In this document: piece after piece, positions 21,720 to 33,365 of the stretch
How the letters are laid out: the number at the start of each line of letters is the position of its first letter
Numbering within the stretch: the first letter of the stretch is position 1
DNA from: Delphinapterus leucas
Taxonomy: Eukaryota > Chordata > Mammalia > Artiodactyla > Monodontidae
NCBI RefSeq assembly: GCF_002288925.2
Contig: NW_022098024.1
Location: forward strand, 782,797 to 846,796
Direction: 5' to 3'
DNA length: 64,000 bases
The notes under the pieces: generated by a model
What the model saw: only the letters and a program-made list of their open reading frames with translations
Databases searched by the model: none
Told to the model about the DNA's origin: nothing
Program-made: the position numbers and the translations under genes

Positions 21720-22446
21720 TCATGTCTCTCTGTTCTAGAGAAAGACTCCCATCTACCCAATTTTCCAGACTACACACTTGGGTTTCATCCTTGCCTCCCC
21801 CTCTTCATCACCATCGACACCTAGTTTTTTGTCTATATGTTCTAACCAATTCTTCTTGATCCTACCTTTCTTAACCCATCTATTTCTATTTCCAGTGCCA
21901 TGGATTTTCGTGGGTGACCATTTTCCCAGGGGTTGCTGGCAACTCCCTTAAACGGGTCTCCCTGTTTCCACTTTTGTCTCTCTCCAACCCATTCTTCATG
22001 CAGCAACCAGAGCACTTTTCTCCCCTAAAATTAGACCATGCCATTCCTTTATTTAAAAGTCATTATTGACTATTTTTCTTAGAATCAAATGCAGACTCAA
22101 TAACTTGGTCTACAACACTCAATCATCTGGCCTTTATCTCTGCTGCTTTCTCTCTCATTATTTGCATTCCTCTTACTCCAAGTCTTTGCTGCTTTTCCTT
22201 CTGCCTGGAACACTATTCCACTCTTCTTCAAAAGACCAACACATATGTATCCTCCAGGATCCAGTTTAGAATTTCATCTGGAAAGTTTTTCTTGACAGAT
22301 TCCCTAACCTCCCCCTCGCCACCCCGCCACAGAGACCCTGCCATGCCCACATGCACATGCACACACACACACACACACACACACACCTCATACCTTTGCT
22401 TTGCTTAGGTGCATCTCTGTATTTCCTCTTCAAAGCGCTTGGCATT
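21720..22446 (+). repeat. L2 LINE, 5' portion of a split copy
   Basis: Forward L2: CTCTACTGCTCATGTCTCTC, AGCAACCAGAGCACTTTTC, TTTGCTGCTTTTCCTTCTGC CTGGAAC, CCTCCAGGATCCAGTTTAGA and TTTTTCTTGACAGATTCC. The order matches the conserved L2 3' half. A CA repeat sits inside it, and an MLT1 LTR interrupts it at 22447. Confidence 0.82.
22352..22386 (+). repeat. (CA)n microsatellite
   Basis: CA dinucleotide run inside the L2. Confidence 0.95.
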
Positions 22447-22718
22447 TGTGTTAGTTTCCTATTGCTACTGTAACAAATCCCTACATAAGTATAGGCTTAA
22501 AACAACAGAAATTTATTATCCTACAGTTCTGGAGGTCAAAATACCCCCATGGGTCTCAATGGGCAATCCAGTCCTTATTGTGAGGTCAGCTGACTAACAA
22601 TCTTAATTCTATCCACTGACCAACTTCCCTTTTGCTGTGTAAGATAATGTATTCACAGATTCTAGGGAATAGGTAGTAGACTTCTGTTGGTGGAGGGAAG
22701 ATTATTTTTCCTATCACA
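22447..22718 (-). mobile_element. MLT1 (MaLR) LTR inserted in an L2
   Basis: Reverse MaLR LTR: TGTGTTAGTTTCCTATTGCT, ACTGTAACAAATCCC, GGCTTAAAACAACAGAAATT, TATTATCCTACAGTTCTGGA, GTAAGATAATGTATTCACAG. It ends near TTCCTATCACA. The L2 resumes just after, so the LTR inserted into an existing L2. A 5-bp duplication is not evident. Confidence 0.85.
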
Positions 22719-22900
22719 ATAATCGTGTTTACCTGTCTGTGAACACTGTCTCCCCTCCCTCTCCACCCCAGCAACACACAGACCATATGCGTTTTCTGAG
22801 GAAAAGGATGGTATTTGTCCTCTTATCGATGCTCTGGTGTCTAGCAAAATGTGTACTATGTAGTAGGTCAATACATATCTTGAGATAATTAATGACTAAA
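22719..22900 (+). repeat. L2 LINE 3' end (continuation)
   Basis: Continues the L2 after the MLT1: TGTCTCCCCTCCCTC, GTCCTCTTATCGATGCTCTG, GTGTCTAGCAAAATGTGTAC, TATGTAGTAGGTCAATACAT, the normal last part of an L2. Confidence 0.75.
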
Positions 22901-23390
22901 TCAGAGGGCCTATGGACTTTATACCAGTTGTCTTGGTGAAAGCTTACTTAGTTGTAGAGAAGGCATATATGAATCCCTTTAACTTTCTCCAGCAATGCTG
23001 TGCCCCTGATCATTGAAGTATTAAAGTGTTAAGTTCTAAGAGAAGAAGGGCAAAGATCTCAGTGATAAGATAACTATAGCTTCTCGACTGCATCTTCTCC
23101 AAAGTGACAAACAGGAATAGATTTATGTTGCTTTGCTAAAATATATGATGTTGATGATTATAAAGCAGCATTATTCTATGGAGTTGAGAGAAGTACAATC
23201 TGACCAGGCACTCTTTTCAGTATTAGATCTGTCCCTGAGAGATGACATTTTATTTAAGATTTCTTTCTAATATCTATTAGTGAAAGCTTATGATTCTTAT
23301 ATAATGTCAGGAAATCAAACAAAACAGTGACAGGGATCTGTCTTTCACATACAGCTGATTTCATCTACTGTCATATATTGCATTGATTCT
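22901..23390. other. Unassigned non-coding stretch
   Basis: No recognised repeat or gene. Confidence 0.5.
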
Positions 23391-23639
23391 CAACTTTGGC
23401 ATGATTAATATTTTGGACTAGATAATCTTCTGTTAGAAGGGATCTGTCCTGTGTATGGAAGGATATTTTTTTCTTTCCAGTTTTATTGAGAATTGGAGGA
23501 TGTTTAGCAGCATCCCTGGCCTTTACTTACTAGATGCCAATAACACCTTTCTCAGTTGTGACAACCAATATTATCTCCAGATATTGCTAAATGGTACCAG
23601 CGGGTGAGAGGCAAAATTACCACCAGTTGAGAAATACTG
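23391..23639 (-). mobile_element. MER5A-type hAT DNA transposon
   Basis: Reverse MER5A: TTAGCAGCATCCCTGGCC, ACTAGATGCCAATAACACC, CAGTTGTGACAACCAATATT and CCAGATATTGCTAAATGGTA. Terminal inverted repeats CATTGATTCTCAACT and the complement of AGTTGAGAAATACTG match at 12 of 15 positions. Flanks ATATATTG (23383-23390) and ATATAATG (23640-23647) fit an 8-bp hAT duplication with one change. A stretch with TTTTTTTCTTTCCAG near 23466-23485 looks extra. Confidence 0.9.
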
Positions 23640-23870
23640 ATATAATGGGTTAGATAAAATTTAAGACAATCACACTGTTTTTCATTTAAGGATTCTTGGA
23701 CATTATATTAGGGAGAAGAAACTCTGATAATGTGTGTGAGTGTGTGCTTGTGTAAGGGGTCACATTGTGATAGTGGGAATGACATAATTCCTGAGTTCCA
23801 TGCGCAAGGACATTTTGACCATAGCAAGCATCCAAACTGGAGGATTCTGCCTCTTGTCCCTCTTTTTACT

Positions 23871-24081
23871 CCTTTTTTTTTTTTTTTTTTGTGGTACGCG
23901 GGCCTCTCACTGTTGTGGCCTCTCCCGTTGCGGAGCACAGGCTCCGGACGCGCAGGTTCAGCGGCCATGGCTCATGGGCCCAGCCGCTCCGCGGCATGTG
24001 GGATCTTCCCGGACCGGAGCACGAGCCCGTGTCCCCTGCATCGGCAGGCGGACTCTCAACCACTGCGCCACCAGGGAAGCC
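23871..24081 (-). mobile_element. CHR-type SINE, full length
   Basis: Complete reverse copy: T-run, GTGGTACGCGGGCCTCTCAC, the middle with CGGAGCACAGGCTCCGG, and head CACCAGGGAAGCC. The 13-bp target duplication CCCTCTTTTTACT lies at 23858-23870 and 24082-24094. It is flanked by otherwise unique DNA. Confidence 0.97.
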
Positions 24082-24094
24082 CCCTCTTTTTACT

Positions 24095-25589
24095 CTTTAC
24101 CAAGGATAAGAATTCTTTTATCTCTCACTATCTTTATTCAGCTCTGATAGCCAATATCTTCCTGTGCTTACTATGTCATGGAAACTATTATGAAGGATTT
24201 ACAGATGGAGCTCTCCCCTTTTTTTTCCCTCTTCCTACCCTTCAATGTGTCACTGAGGGCATCTTGATAGCCTCTCAAATGAACACATTTATATATGTCA
24301 TGTAAAATAACAGCTGCTTTCAAAAACTGACCCAGAAGAGGCAGTCCTGTCCAGAACGCTTCCTCCTTCCCCATGTACCAAGCTCCTTATGCTTCTAGGA
24401 GAAGCAGGTGATTGATGCTGAACCATGTTATTTGTTGACGCTGATCATCTAATGAGCAACATAACTGCCCAGTAACTGGTGTTTCCAGAATGCTGCATAG
24501 AGTGTAACCATCAAAAAGTGTCTGTTTCCAGTGTAAATTCCTTTCAATTTTTTGGTTGTCTGATAAGCTGGTGAGAGAGAAATGTTTTAAGCACATAGTC
24601 CTAGAGCCCATTATTAGGAGTGTTTTCATTTTCTTATCTTCTGGCATCCATTTCCACGTAGTTTGTGCCTTTAATCAATAATGTATGATTCCATATAGAA
24701 AAAACTCAGGACTGTTTTTGTTTATTTGGATCCACTTTTTTTTTTCCAAGATAAGCTTGCTGGCTCTGTCTATGATTATATGATTTCTGGGGACTGTAAA
24801 GGAACCTTCACCTAATCTTACCCTGCATGCTTTTCTAATGTTCAACTTAGAGATATATTTCTTGGTAAAGATTTGGGAAATTAATCAAATTTGGATGAGC
24901 TATGCTATTTTTACTTAATAATATTTTTGTAGAGCAATCTGTAACAGTTAGGAGCAAGAAAAGAACATAGATCAACTATTAGTAGGAATAGAGGAGAGAG
25001 GAGCTGAGAAGAGAGTTCTGGAGAGTTCTTAAGATCATCATTGCCTACTTAGCAGTTTGTCTCCATTGAGTTCCAAGGACTATATTACATTTCATTTGAC
25101 TAAATTAAGTGTGCGTGTTTAGGCTCTGATAAAACGGTCTCTCCTAGGGCAGGTCTTATTAAGAAAAACAGACTGTTCAGGATTATTTCAAGTGGTTGCT
25201 TTTCCTCTCCCCTTTATGAAACACAGGGAGATTTTTCTTCAGTATTCACTGTGAGAACCTGGTCAACTCCTGGACATAAAACTCGTGAAGTGTAGGCATC
25301 CTCCTATGACCGGGCTCCTCTGGAGTTTTTAAATCCCAAGCTTTTCAACACTGAGCCCCCAGCAGTTTGTCAGTTCTAGTTGAGGTTGTCCTACCTTGGC
25401 ACTGGTCCCCCAGGGGTTTCTGCTCTTGGGTTTCTGCTTTGGTAAGTTGTAATTATCTGTATTTTTCTCTTTGTCTCCAGTTTTGGAGGCAGCAGTTTGC
25501 CTTGTGACCTGAATTCTCTGAAGGATCTAAGAAGAGTTGTTGATTTTTATTAGCAAATTGAATCCAATAATGTATAAAAAGCCCATGAC
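24095..25589. other. Unassigned non-coding stretch
   Basis: No repeat family or exon is recognised over about 1.5 kb. An 86-codon reverse frame (24387-24647) has no recognised domain. Short T-runs occur at 24210 and 24735. Confidence 0.5.
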
Positions 25590-27170
25590 CAAGCACATTT
25601 TGTCCCAACTAAGCAAAGACATTTTAACATTTGAAAATCAATTAATGTAATTTATCACATCAATAGGCTAAGAAGAAAAATTACATGATCATATCACTAG
25701 ATACTGGAAAAGCATTTGACAAAATCTAACACCCATTCATGATAAAGACTCTCAGTAACAAGGAATAAAAAGGAACTTCCTCAACTTGGTAAAGAATATC
25801 TACAAAAAACCTACAACTAACATCATACTTAATGGTGAGGAACTTGAAGCTTTCTCTCTAACAACATCAGGAACAAGGCAAGGTTGCAGGATACAAGGTT
25901 AATGTACAAAAGTCAGCTGCTTTCCTGTAATACTAGCAATGAACAAGTGGAATTTGAAATTTAAAACATAATACCATTTACATTAGCACCCAAAATGTGA
26001 AATACTTAGGTACAAATTTAACAAATATGTACAAGCTCTATGTGAGAAAAACTATAAAACTCTACTGAGAAAAATCAAAGAACTAAATAGAAGGAGAGAT
26101 ATTCCATGCACATGGGTAGGAAGACCCAATATTGTGAAGATGTCAGTTCTTCTCAACTTGATCTATAGAGTCTACACAATCCCAATCAAAATTGCAGCAA
26201 ATTATCTTGAAGATATTATTGAAATGATTTTAAAGTTTCTATGGAGAACAAAAGATCCAGAATAGCCAACATAGTGTTGAAGGAGAACAAGTGACTGACA
26301 CTAACTGACTTTAAGATTTATTATAAAGCTACAATAATCAAGACAATGTAGTACTGGTGAAAAAAGAGGCAAATTGATCAATGTGACAGAATGGAGAACC
26401 CAAAATAAACCCACATAAATATAGTCAACTGATCGTTGCAAAGGAGAACTGGCAATAAAACGGAACAAGATAGTCTTTTCAACAAATGGTACTGGAACAA
26501 CTGGACATTCACATGCAAAAAAATGAAACTTGACACAGACATTACATCCTTCACAAAAATTAACTTAAATTGGATCATATAACTAAATGTAAAATGCAAA
26601 ACTATAAAATTCCTAGAAGATACTGTAAGAGAAAATAGAAGGTCTTGGGTATCATGTTAACTCTTTAGATATAACACCAAAGAAATGAATGATCCACAAA
26701 AGATGTAATTGATAAGCTGAACTTCATTAAAATGAAGAATTTCTGGTATGTAAAACAACAAGAGAATTAAAAGAATTAAAAGATAAGCCACAGACTGAGA
26801 GAAAATATTTGCAAAAGATACATGTAATAATGAACTGTTATTCAAAATGTATAAAGAACTTTTAAAACTCAGTATGAAGAAAACCAACAATGTGATTAAA
26901 ATTGGGCAAAAGACCTGAACAGATATTTCACCAAAGAAGATATACAGATATAAAATAAGCATACTAAAAGTTACAATCATATATATGCCATTAGGGAATT
27001 GAAAATCAAAACAGCGAGATACCACTACCTACCTAACAGAACTGCCAAACTCCAAAACACTGACGATAGCAAATGCTGACAAGGATATTGAGCAACAGGA
27101 ACTCTCATTTATTGCTGGTGGGAATGCACAATAGTAAAGCTATTTTGGAAGAATGTGGATACAAAAATAC
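25590..27170 (+). mobile_element. Old L1 fragment (ORF2 region), decayed
   Basis: DNA from the ORF2 reverse transcriptase to its 3' part: TTAACATTTGAAAATCAATT, ACTGGAAAAGCATTTGACAA, CATCATACTTAATGGTGAGG, AGGAACAAGGCAAGGTTGC, later CCCATTAGGGAATTGAAAAT-like and CATTTATTGCTGGTGGGAAT blocks. The segment between GGCAAGGTTGC and AGGATACAAGGTTAATG (near 25885) is missing, and this would remove the FADD-type catalytic motif. All frames carry stops. It is an older subfamily than the L1 at 52-59.6 kb. Confidence 0.88.
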
Positions 27171-27254
27171 TTAACAAAATTTTACTTAATAAAAACTGTA
27201 ATCTGTTAAAACACATGTGATCAAGTCATATCTAACCCATGACTTTTTTCACTT

Positions 27255-28980
27255 ATCAGAAAATTAATCAATGTAATTTCCCTAGTTTATTTATTTATTT
27301 AATTAATTTTGTTGCACGGGGTCTTAGTTGTGGCACGTGGGTTCCTTAGTTATGACATGAGAACTCTTAGCTGCCGCATGCATGTGGGATCTAGTTCCCC
27401 AACTAGATCGAACTCAGGCCCCCTGCATTGGGAGCGTGGAGTCTTAACCACTGCACCACCAGGGAAGTCCCTCCCTAGTTTATCAACCAAAGAAGAAAAA
27501 AAAAAATCATGTTTTCTTTTTTCAATAAAGAAAAAGCATTTGAAAAAAACTCTTTGCACTTTAGGAACTTCCTTAAGTTGATTACACGCTATTTACCAAA
27601 TTCTTGCAGCAAATATTATTCCTAATGGAAAATTCAGGCACTGTCTTTGCAACTGGAGATGAGTCAAGTTTGCTCAGGGACAATATCTACAGAAGAGCAG
27701 GTCATTACCATGCACAACTCCAAGGACACCATTCATGTAGACTGAGATGTGTGTGGTGCTACAGAGGACTAAGCAAGACAGAAACTGTACAAGTCTTTGA
27801 AGTGACACTATCATGACTACTCTTTTATGTACTACTGGTAGACCTGCCAATGATATGGGCTGAAAGGCAAGTGCTAAGGTTTCCATTATTCTCAGAAGAC
27901 AGAAATACCTTAGAAAAATCAAGGAATAAAACAGTTTAGAAAGTCGCTAGTATAAGATCAACTTACAGAAATAAACGGAAAACATAGTAAAAATACTATA
28001 CAAAAACCAACACACAATGCCTAGGAATTAACAAAGAATTCATGACAGTAACAGAAAAAATTAAAGTTCCATTAGAAGATAGAAAATCAAACCAACACAG
28101 AATATCTAGGAATTGAAGAGTTCAATAAAGTATGGAGAAAAAAATTAAAGTTTTACTAAAAGAGAAAAAGAAAATCAAAATAAGTGAAGAGACATTGTAT
28201 GCTTTGGGTAAAATTAGCCAATATTATAAATATGTCAATTGTCCCGAGATTAATTTCTAAAATGTGTATAATTTCAGTCCAATTTTTATGAACTTGAAAA
28301 ACTTGTTTTAAAATTTACATGAAAAAATGAGTACACAAACGGCTAAGCCAATTTTGAAAAAAGAATTTTTTTAAAGAGAGAAAAGTATATACTACAAAGC
28401 CATGTATAAAAAACAATAGACTGAGTATGTTTCTGGTGCAAAAACTAACAGAAAGATACATGAGGTAGGATAGAGAACCCAGAAGCAGAGTCATGTACAT
28501 GGGGAAACTTACTATAAGATAAATATGGCTCTATAAATCAATGAGAAAAAGGCAGACTTTTTAATAGATAGTGTTGTGAAATGTGCTTCAAAATATGGGG
28601 GAAAAAATCAAGTGGGCTCTTTTGTAATACCACATATAAATGTATATTCCAGATGGATTATAAAACAGAGTGTGAAATGTAAAACTACTAAAGTTAAAAA
28701 AGTGAGAAGCACATGTTTATAATCTATAAGTTGGAAAAGGCTTTTTACAATAATAATCATACCAAAGAATAGACCACATGGCAAACATTTTATTTATTTG
28801 TTTATACTAAAATTAGGAATTTTTGTTATGGTAAGGAAGTATGAAAAAATTTAAAAGGTAACAGATTGGGAGAAAAGATTAAATAAAACTTACAATCATT
28901 TATATCTGGAATATCTTAAGAACTCACACAAGTCAAGAGAAAAATGCAGAAAACCCAACAGACAAAATAGTAATAAAAAC
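27255..28980 (+). mobile_element. Old L1 fragment, interrupted by a SINE
   Basis: AGAAAATTAATCAATGTAAT and AATAAAGAAAAAGCATTTG, then CCTAATGGAAAATTCA follow the ORF2 RT order around the SINE at 27291-27471. Further on, ACACAATGCCTAGGAATTAA, ATATGTCAATTGTCCCGAGA and ATACTACAAAGCCATG are L1 ORF2 landmarks. CCTAGGAATTAA and a related TATCTAGGAATTGA segment about 90 bases later suggest a local duplication. Highly diverged. Confidence 0.72.
27291..27471 (-). mobile_element. CHR/ART-type tRNA-SINE, older subfamily
   Basis: Left side TTGTTGCACGGGGTCTTAGT, TGTGGCACGTGGGTTCCTTA, then GAACTCAGGCCCCCTGCATT, GTCTTAACCACTGCACCACC and AGGGAAGTCC head at the right. The middle differs from the four other full-length CHR copies, so it is a different subfamily. 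The target duplication TCCCTAGTTTAT lies at 27279-27290 and 27472-27483. Confidence 0.93.
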
Positions 28981-29027
28981 AGTAGTAGTAGTAGTAATAG
29001 TAGTAATAGTAGTAGTAGTAGTAGTAA

Positions 29028-29065
<38 letters not shown>
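28981..29065 (+). repeat. (AGT)n trinucleotide repeat with AAT interruptions
   Basis: About 28 trinucleotide units, mostly AGT with three AAT interruptions. The last block is the longest pure one. The reverse strand reads as a poly-tyrosine frame, which is a by-product of the repeat and not a gene. Confidence 0.97.
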
Positions 29066-29077
29066 AATGCACAAACA

Positions 29078-29220
29078 GATCATCAGTTTATGATTCAATA
29101 AACATTTACGGAGAACATACGCCCTGCCAAAAGTAGCCCCCAGGGATACATCATTAAACATAGTCAAAAATCCCTGTCTTTATGGAAGGCATATGATTTC
29201 AGATTCAATACAAACAGAAT
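29078..29220 (-). repeat. L2 LINE 3' end
   Basis: Reverse L2 3' end: TTCAATAAACATTTACGGAG, AACATACGCCCTGCC, CAGGGATACATCATTAAACA, AAAATCCCTGTCTTTATGGA AGGC. Confidence 0.75.
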
Positions 29221-29224
29221 AGAA

Positions 29225-29830
29225 ATTAAATATCACTTTGCATGAATCAGATTGGGAGAAATTAGAAAGCTGTGTAATGCCAAGTTTGGGAATGAGTGTG
29301 GAGTTACAGGAATCCTGAACATTGCTTCTTTGAGCCCAGACTGTTGCAGTAATTCTAGATATCTTTAAAGCAATATTTAGTCAAATTTTCTCTGAGGATT
29401 TCTATGGCTGGATAATCTCCTAGAGAATGGCTCACATGGGTGTATGTATAAGAATGTTCAGTACAGTATTCTTTGGAAAAGGATGAAGTTGTAGACAGTC
29501 TATGTGTTTATCACTGGGGTAGGAAAATTTATATACAACAGACACACACGCTGTAAATTATGCATCAGTTAAGGTCAAATAAACAGGTAGATGTACATGC
29601 AGCATCATGGGTCAATCTTAAAACTACAGCAGCGAAGGAAAAAAAATGTACAGAATGTGGTCTATTGTACAGCACTGTTTATTTATGTAAAATAGGACTA
29701 CACACACAATGTGAGACTGCATGTTACTTATAAAATTAGTGGATGTGTATAAAAATATTACAATAGTTACAAGGAGAAAAATGAAGGTGGGAAGTGTTTT
29801 AAAAGGAAATAAAAGATTGAATTAAGAGAA
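29225..29830 (+). mobile_element. Old L1 3' end (L1M-type)
   Basis: AAAGCTGTGTAATGCCAAGT, GAATGAGTGTGGAGTTACAG, CACATGGGTGTATGTATAAG, AATGTTCAGTACAGTATTC and AATTATGCATCAG follow the end of ORF2 and 3' UTR of an ancient L1M-type element. It may be the same insertion as the fragment upstream of 28980. Confidence 0.7.
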
Positions 29831-30599
29831 CACCAACCATTTGCTGTAACTAAGAGGTTAGGAGAAATACCTCATTCAGAGGGTGGTTAGGATCAAACAA
29901 GTGGCTGTGAATGCTTTGTCAGTTGTCAAGTGCCCTTTTGACACTGGCATTTATGCACATATAAAGAGGCAGCAGCGTTGGTTCATCTTCTCTACAATAG
30001 GATGACTGAGCTATTTCTAGGAGAGAATTCCATAAAACACAGAGAATTTGTCTTGGTCCCTGTGTCTGGACTGTCACAGGCTAGAATGACAGGATCTTGC
30101 ATGAGGACTTGATATACATCCTCTTGTTTGTCTCTAGGTTGGCTGTGTTCCATGGCTTCAGCCTGCATCATTAATTCCAGGCTTCTGACTTATACCATGT
30201 AGCACCTGGAAAAGAACAGAGCATGGGGGATTCTGTGCAAACAATATCCACTACCTGAAATACAACTCACAGTTAGAGCTGTAGCAGCAGGGCTGTACTG
30301 GGCTAGGGAGATCGGAAATAGAGAGTGCATTGTGGGTTCCATGCTCCTTCAGGCACTGTCACTAGCTACTATAGAGTTAATTAAAATGTCACTTATTAGC
30401 GGTGGCAATAACAAAGGTCTTTACCTTCAAGTCTAGAAGTTAATTGAAAGAAATTGAACTCACACGAGATACTCAAAAACATTAATTATGCTCTGTGCCA
30501 ACAAAAGCACCATAATATATTATGTATTGATACCAATTAATGTATGTATATAGACTACACAAGAATTTTAATTTGCGTATTTGGCAGAAGGAGTATCAG
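29831..30599. other. Unassigned non-coding stretch
   Basis: No confidently recognised repeat or gene. Confidence 0.5.
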
Positions 30600-30812
30600 A
30601 GAGATGTTGGTTGAATTCTGACTTTGGATGGGCCAAGTGATTAACCTAACTGTGCCTCAGTTTTCTCACGAGTAAAGTAAGTGCAATAAAGTCTACCATT
30701 ACATGCTTTTATTTGTTTATTTGTTCTGGTGAGGATAGGAGAGTGTAATCTAAAATACCTAGCACAGTACCTGCCATTTGTGAAGTGCTCAGTAATGAGT
30801 ATCTGCTATTAT
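30600..30812 (+). repeat. MIR SINE
   Basis: Forward MIR: CTAACTGTGCCTCAGTTTTC, TCACGAGTAAAGTAAGTGCA, CCTAGCACAGTACCTGCC, GTGAAGTGCTCAGTAATGAG. A short T-rich insertion separates the core from the 3' part. Confidence 0.85.
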
Positions 30813-31179
30813 TACATTAAAGAGGTTTGATATGTTGAATCTTTTATCCAGAGAGTCTGTAAAATTATCTCTGCATGTTTTAAAGCCTCTGCCTGTGATA
30901 GCGAGATGCTCTGATTTATCTGATGTTGAATCATTTAACAGAAGGTATGTATTAGGGTCATAAATTTTGAAGTTATAAATGCTCCAAGGAGAAAAAAAAC
31001 TGTAGTGATCTCCACTTTGTACAGCAGGCAATTGAGATGCAAAGGGGTCTTCAGAATTTCAAGTCAGTAAATTACAGAGGGAAGTCTCAAACTCTGATAC
31101 ATTTGCACCCTAGTGTTGTGACCTTTCTCTAGTATTTATTGTTATCATTTAGGGTTTCATGTAGTTTTTTTTTTTTCTA
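30813..31179. other. Mostly unassigned; possible degraded MIR
   Basis: Near 30985-31130 TTGTACAGCAGGCAATTGAG and AAATTACAGAGGGAAGTCTC resemble a reverse MIR but weakly. Nothing else is recognised. Confidence 0.4.
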
Positions 31180-31745
31180 TATGTTCAATGGAAGGCACTG
31201 CAGGTGTATCAGAGTTAAGACAAAATCTCTTCCCGTAAGCAGTTAGCATGCTAACAACCTAGATGGTTAAAAAATGTGAGCATACAGCATACAAATAATT
31301 CTAAAATAATGAAGTCTTTGGTAAATGCCATAGGAGAGAGGTACAAGTAAAGAGTTACATACAGATTCATGTGTTTGTTGAAGATGTAGCAGAAGAGGGA
31401 ATATGTCTAATAGCTTTAGAATAGAGGCTACTTATGGTGTTCATCAAAAATGAAAGGAAGAGAGCATTTCACGTAGAGAAGTTGCTAGCAAGAGCAAAAA
31501 GTTTGAGAAAAATGAAATATTAGAGTGTGATAAATATCCAGTTGAGCTTAAGAAGCATGTTCTAGACACTAATGAATGCTTTATTAAGGAAAGAGGGAAG
31601 GAAGGAGGGAGCTGGGAAGGAAGGAGGAAAGGATGATGGAAATAAGGTAGGGACGCAATGAACAAATGAAAGGCAACGCCATGAGAAGTCTTGCATATTA
31701 GGCTGAGGGGTTTGCAATTAATCCAACAGATGAATGGATTTAGCT
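31180..31745 (-). repeat. L2 LINE fragment
   Basis: Reverse L2: AAGACAAAATCTCTTCCCGT, AGTTAGCATGCTAACAACC, GAAGGAAGAGAGCATTTCAC-like, GTTGCTAGCAAGAGCAAAAA, and ATGAGAAGTCTTGCATATTA GGCTGAGG. The order fits a long but very diverged L2. A purine-rich GGAAGGA segment lies inside at 31590-31631. Confidence 0.62.
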
Positions 31746-33104
31746 AATGCTTTCTTTCAAGAGTTGGCTTCTTTCTAGCAAATTCAGTTCAGAATTGGTG
31801 GTCATTAGTGTATAGAGCTTTGGACTTGGTGTGATTCTTGCTGTTCCTTCCTGGGGACAATAATCTGAAAGAACAAAAGCAAAAGCACTGTGTGCAGAGG
31901 GCCAGATAAATCATAAGTCCAGTCAGAACCCAAGCAAAATAAACAATGTTTCTGAAACACACGTCGTGACCAAGAAGAATGGATGAATTATTACCCTGGT
32001 ATTTCCTTTGTTATTTATGTCCAGAAATCAATCAACAACTGAAGGGATGGAGTAATTTATAAGTCAGGTGCTGTCAAATACTTGTGGGTCTCAACCAATA
32101 TAACCTGTCTGTGAAATCCTATGAAAATGGATGACAATAGAAAATAATCTTATTACAAGCCTGACATTCATAATCTGGTGCACATTATCCGAACAGGATA
32201 TAAAATCAAGAATTAAAAAAACAATAGCTGCTGAAAACAGAAGTGCCCACTGACTGTATAAAACCTTTTCTCTTTCCTCACTACACCTTGTTTAATAAAA
32301 ATAGATGTAGGTGATGGAACATTTATTATGGAAACAAGTTAACCAAAAAGACCTGTCAATTTGATGGAGGAGGTTATTTGTTCAACAAAATATCCAAGCA
32401 CATGAAGCAATATGGAAATCCAATCCCTGCTGTCCCACCTGACTTCTTGACCAGAAATAAATGTCTGAATAGCACTGATTAAAAGTATAGACATAGTATT
32501 ATGAACATGTTTTGCTTCATCATATTCAGAAGGACTAAGGAGCAATTGGTCATCTCATGAGACCAGAATTTAAACAGGAATCTTGTTAGAAATAGCTAGG
32601 CAATTTATCTCCCTCTTTCTCCTTCTCCATCTCTGTCTCAGAAGCAGTTGGGTTGTTCCTCAAACCTATTTTAGCCAATGGACCCTCACTCATGCAGTCT
32701 GCCTCTCAGGGCCAGAGCTATATTAACCGAACAGATAGAACTCTGATGAATAGTTTAGGATGCCAAGGAATCAGTTTAATAATGAAGAAATATAATTGAC
32801 CAGCAGGGCAGATGTTTCATATTAGTGTACCATCTTCCTGCAGGTTACATGGTAAGAAAAGTTCTCATTGGAAGGTATTTTGGTTAAGAATAATCAGATA
32901 CAGATGAGTTAATTAAGCAATATCAATGGCTCATTGTACCAAGATGAGTACCCAAAAAATTATTTTCATTTCGTAGATGAACCTGAAATGGTCATACTCA
33001 GAGGACCCTCTGTCCTAAATAATGTCAAAATAATGTCAGATTGGACTTTTTTTTTCAGGATGAGCTGTTTCAAGCTCATGTGTTTCAAGCCATGTCCAAA
33101 TCTC
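31746..33104. other. Unassigned non-coding stretch
   Basis: No repeat family or exon is recognised over about 1.35 kb. Confidence 0.5.
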
Positions 33105-33365
33105 GATAGCTTAAAACAACACAGGTTTATTTCTCACTCAACCACATGTCCATGTGGAGTTGGTCTTCCTTATTTTCATCAGGGACCCAAGCTGATGAGA
33201 GCCTCCACTGTCATGAGCTTTACTATCACTGTGCCAGGAAAAAGGAAATAAAGTGACTTGTGCACTTAGCTTTGAACTGCTTGGCCCTGGGAAGGGAAAT
33301 GCAAAGCTTTTTTTTATACACCATTGGCTAAAGAAAGACAGATGGCCATGCCTGACTGCAAAGCA
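33105..33365. repeat. Ancient interspersed repeat, family not assigned
   Basis: TAGCTTAAAACAACACAGGT, TTATTTCTCACTCAACCACA, CAGGGACCCAAGCTGATGAG and a TTGGC..CATG-rich end match a common old mammalian repeat pattern that I recognise without being sure of its name. A 105-codon frame across it is incidental. Confidence 0.5.

Noticed and set aside
24068..24082. CTCF-like GCGCCACCAGGGAAG at the 5' ends of CHR SINEs
   Set aside because: It resembles the first half of the CTCF motif, but the following GGGGGC is AAGCC, so binding is unlikely without further mutation.
23730..24305. 191-codon forward frame
   Set aside because: Its middle is the reverse SINE and the ends are read-through into unique DNA. 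No gene structure.
26657..27025. 122-codon reverse hydrophobic frame
   Set aside because: Antisense of A-rich L1 ORF2; T-rich codons give Phe/Leu/Ile runs.
28916..29167. Reverse-strand frame rich in consecutive tyrosines
   Set aside because: It is the antisense reading of the (AGT)n repeat, with no start or domain support.
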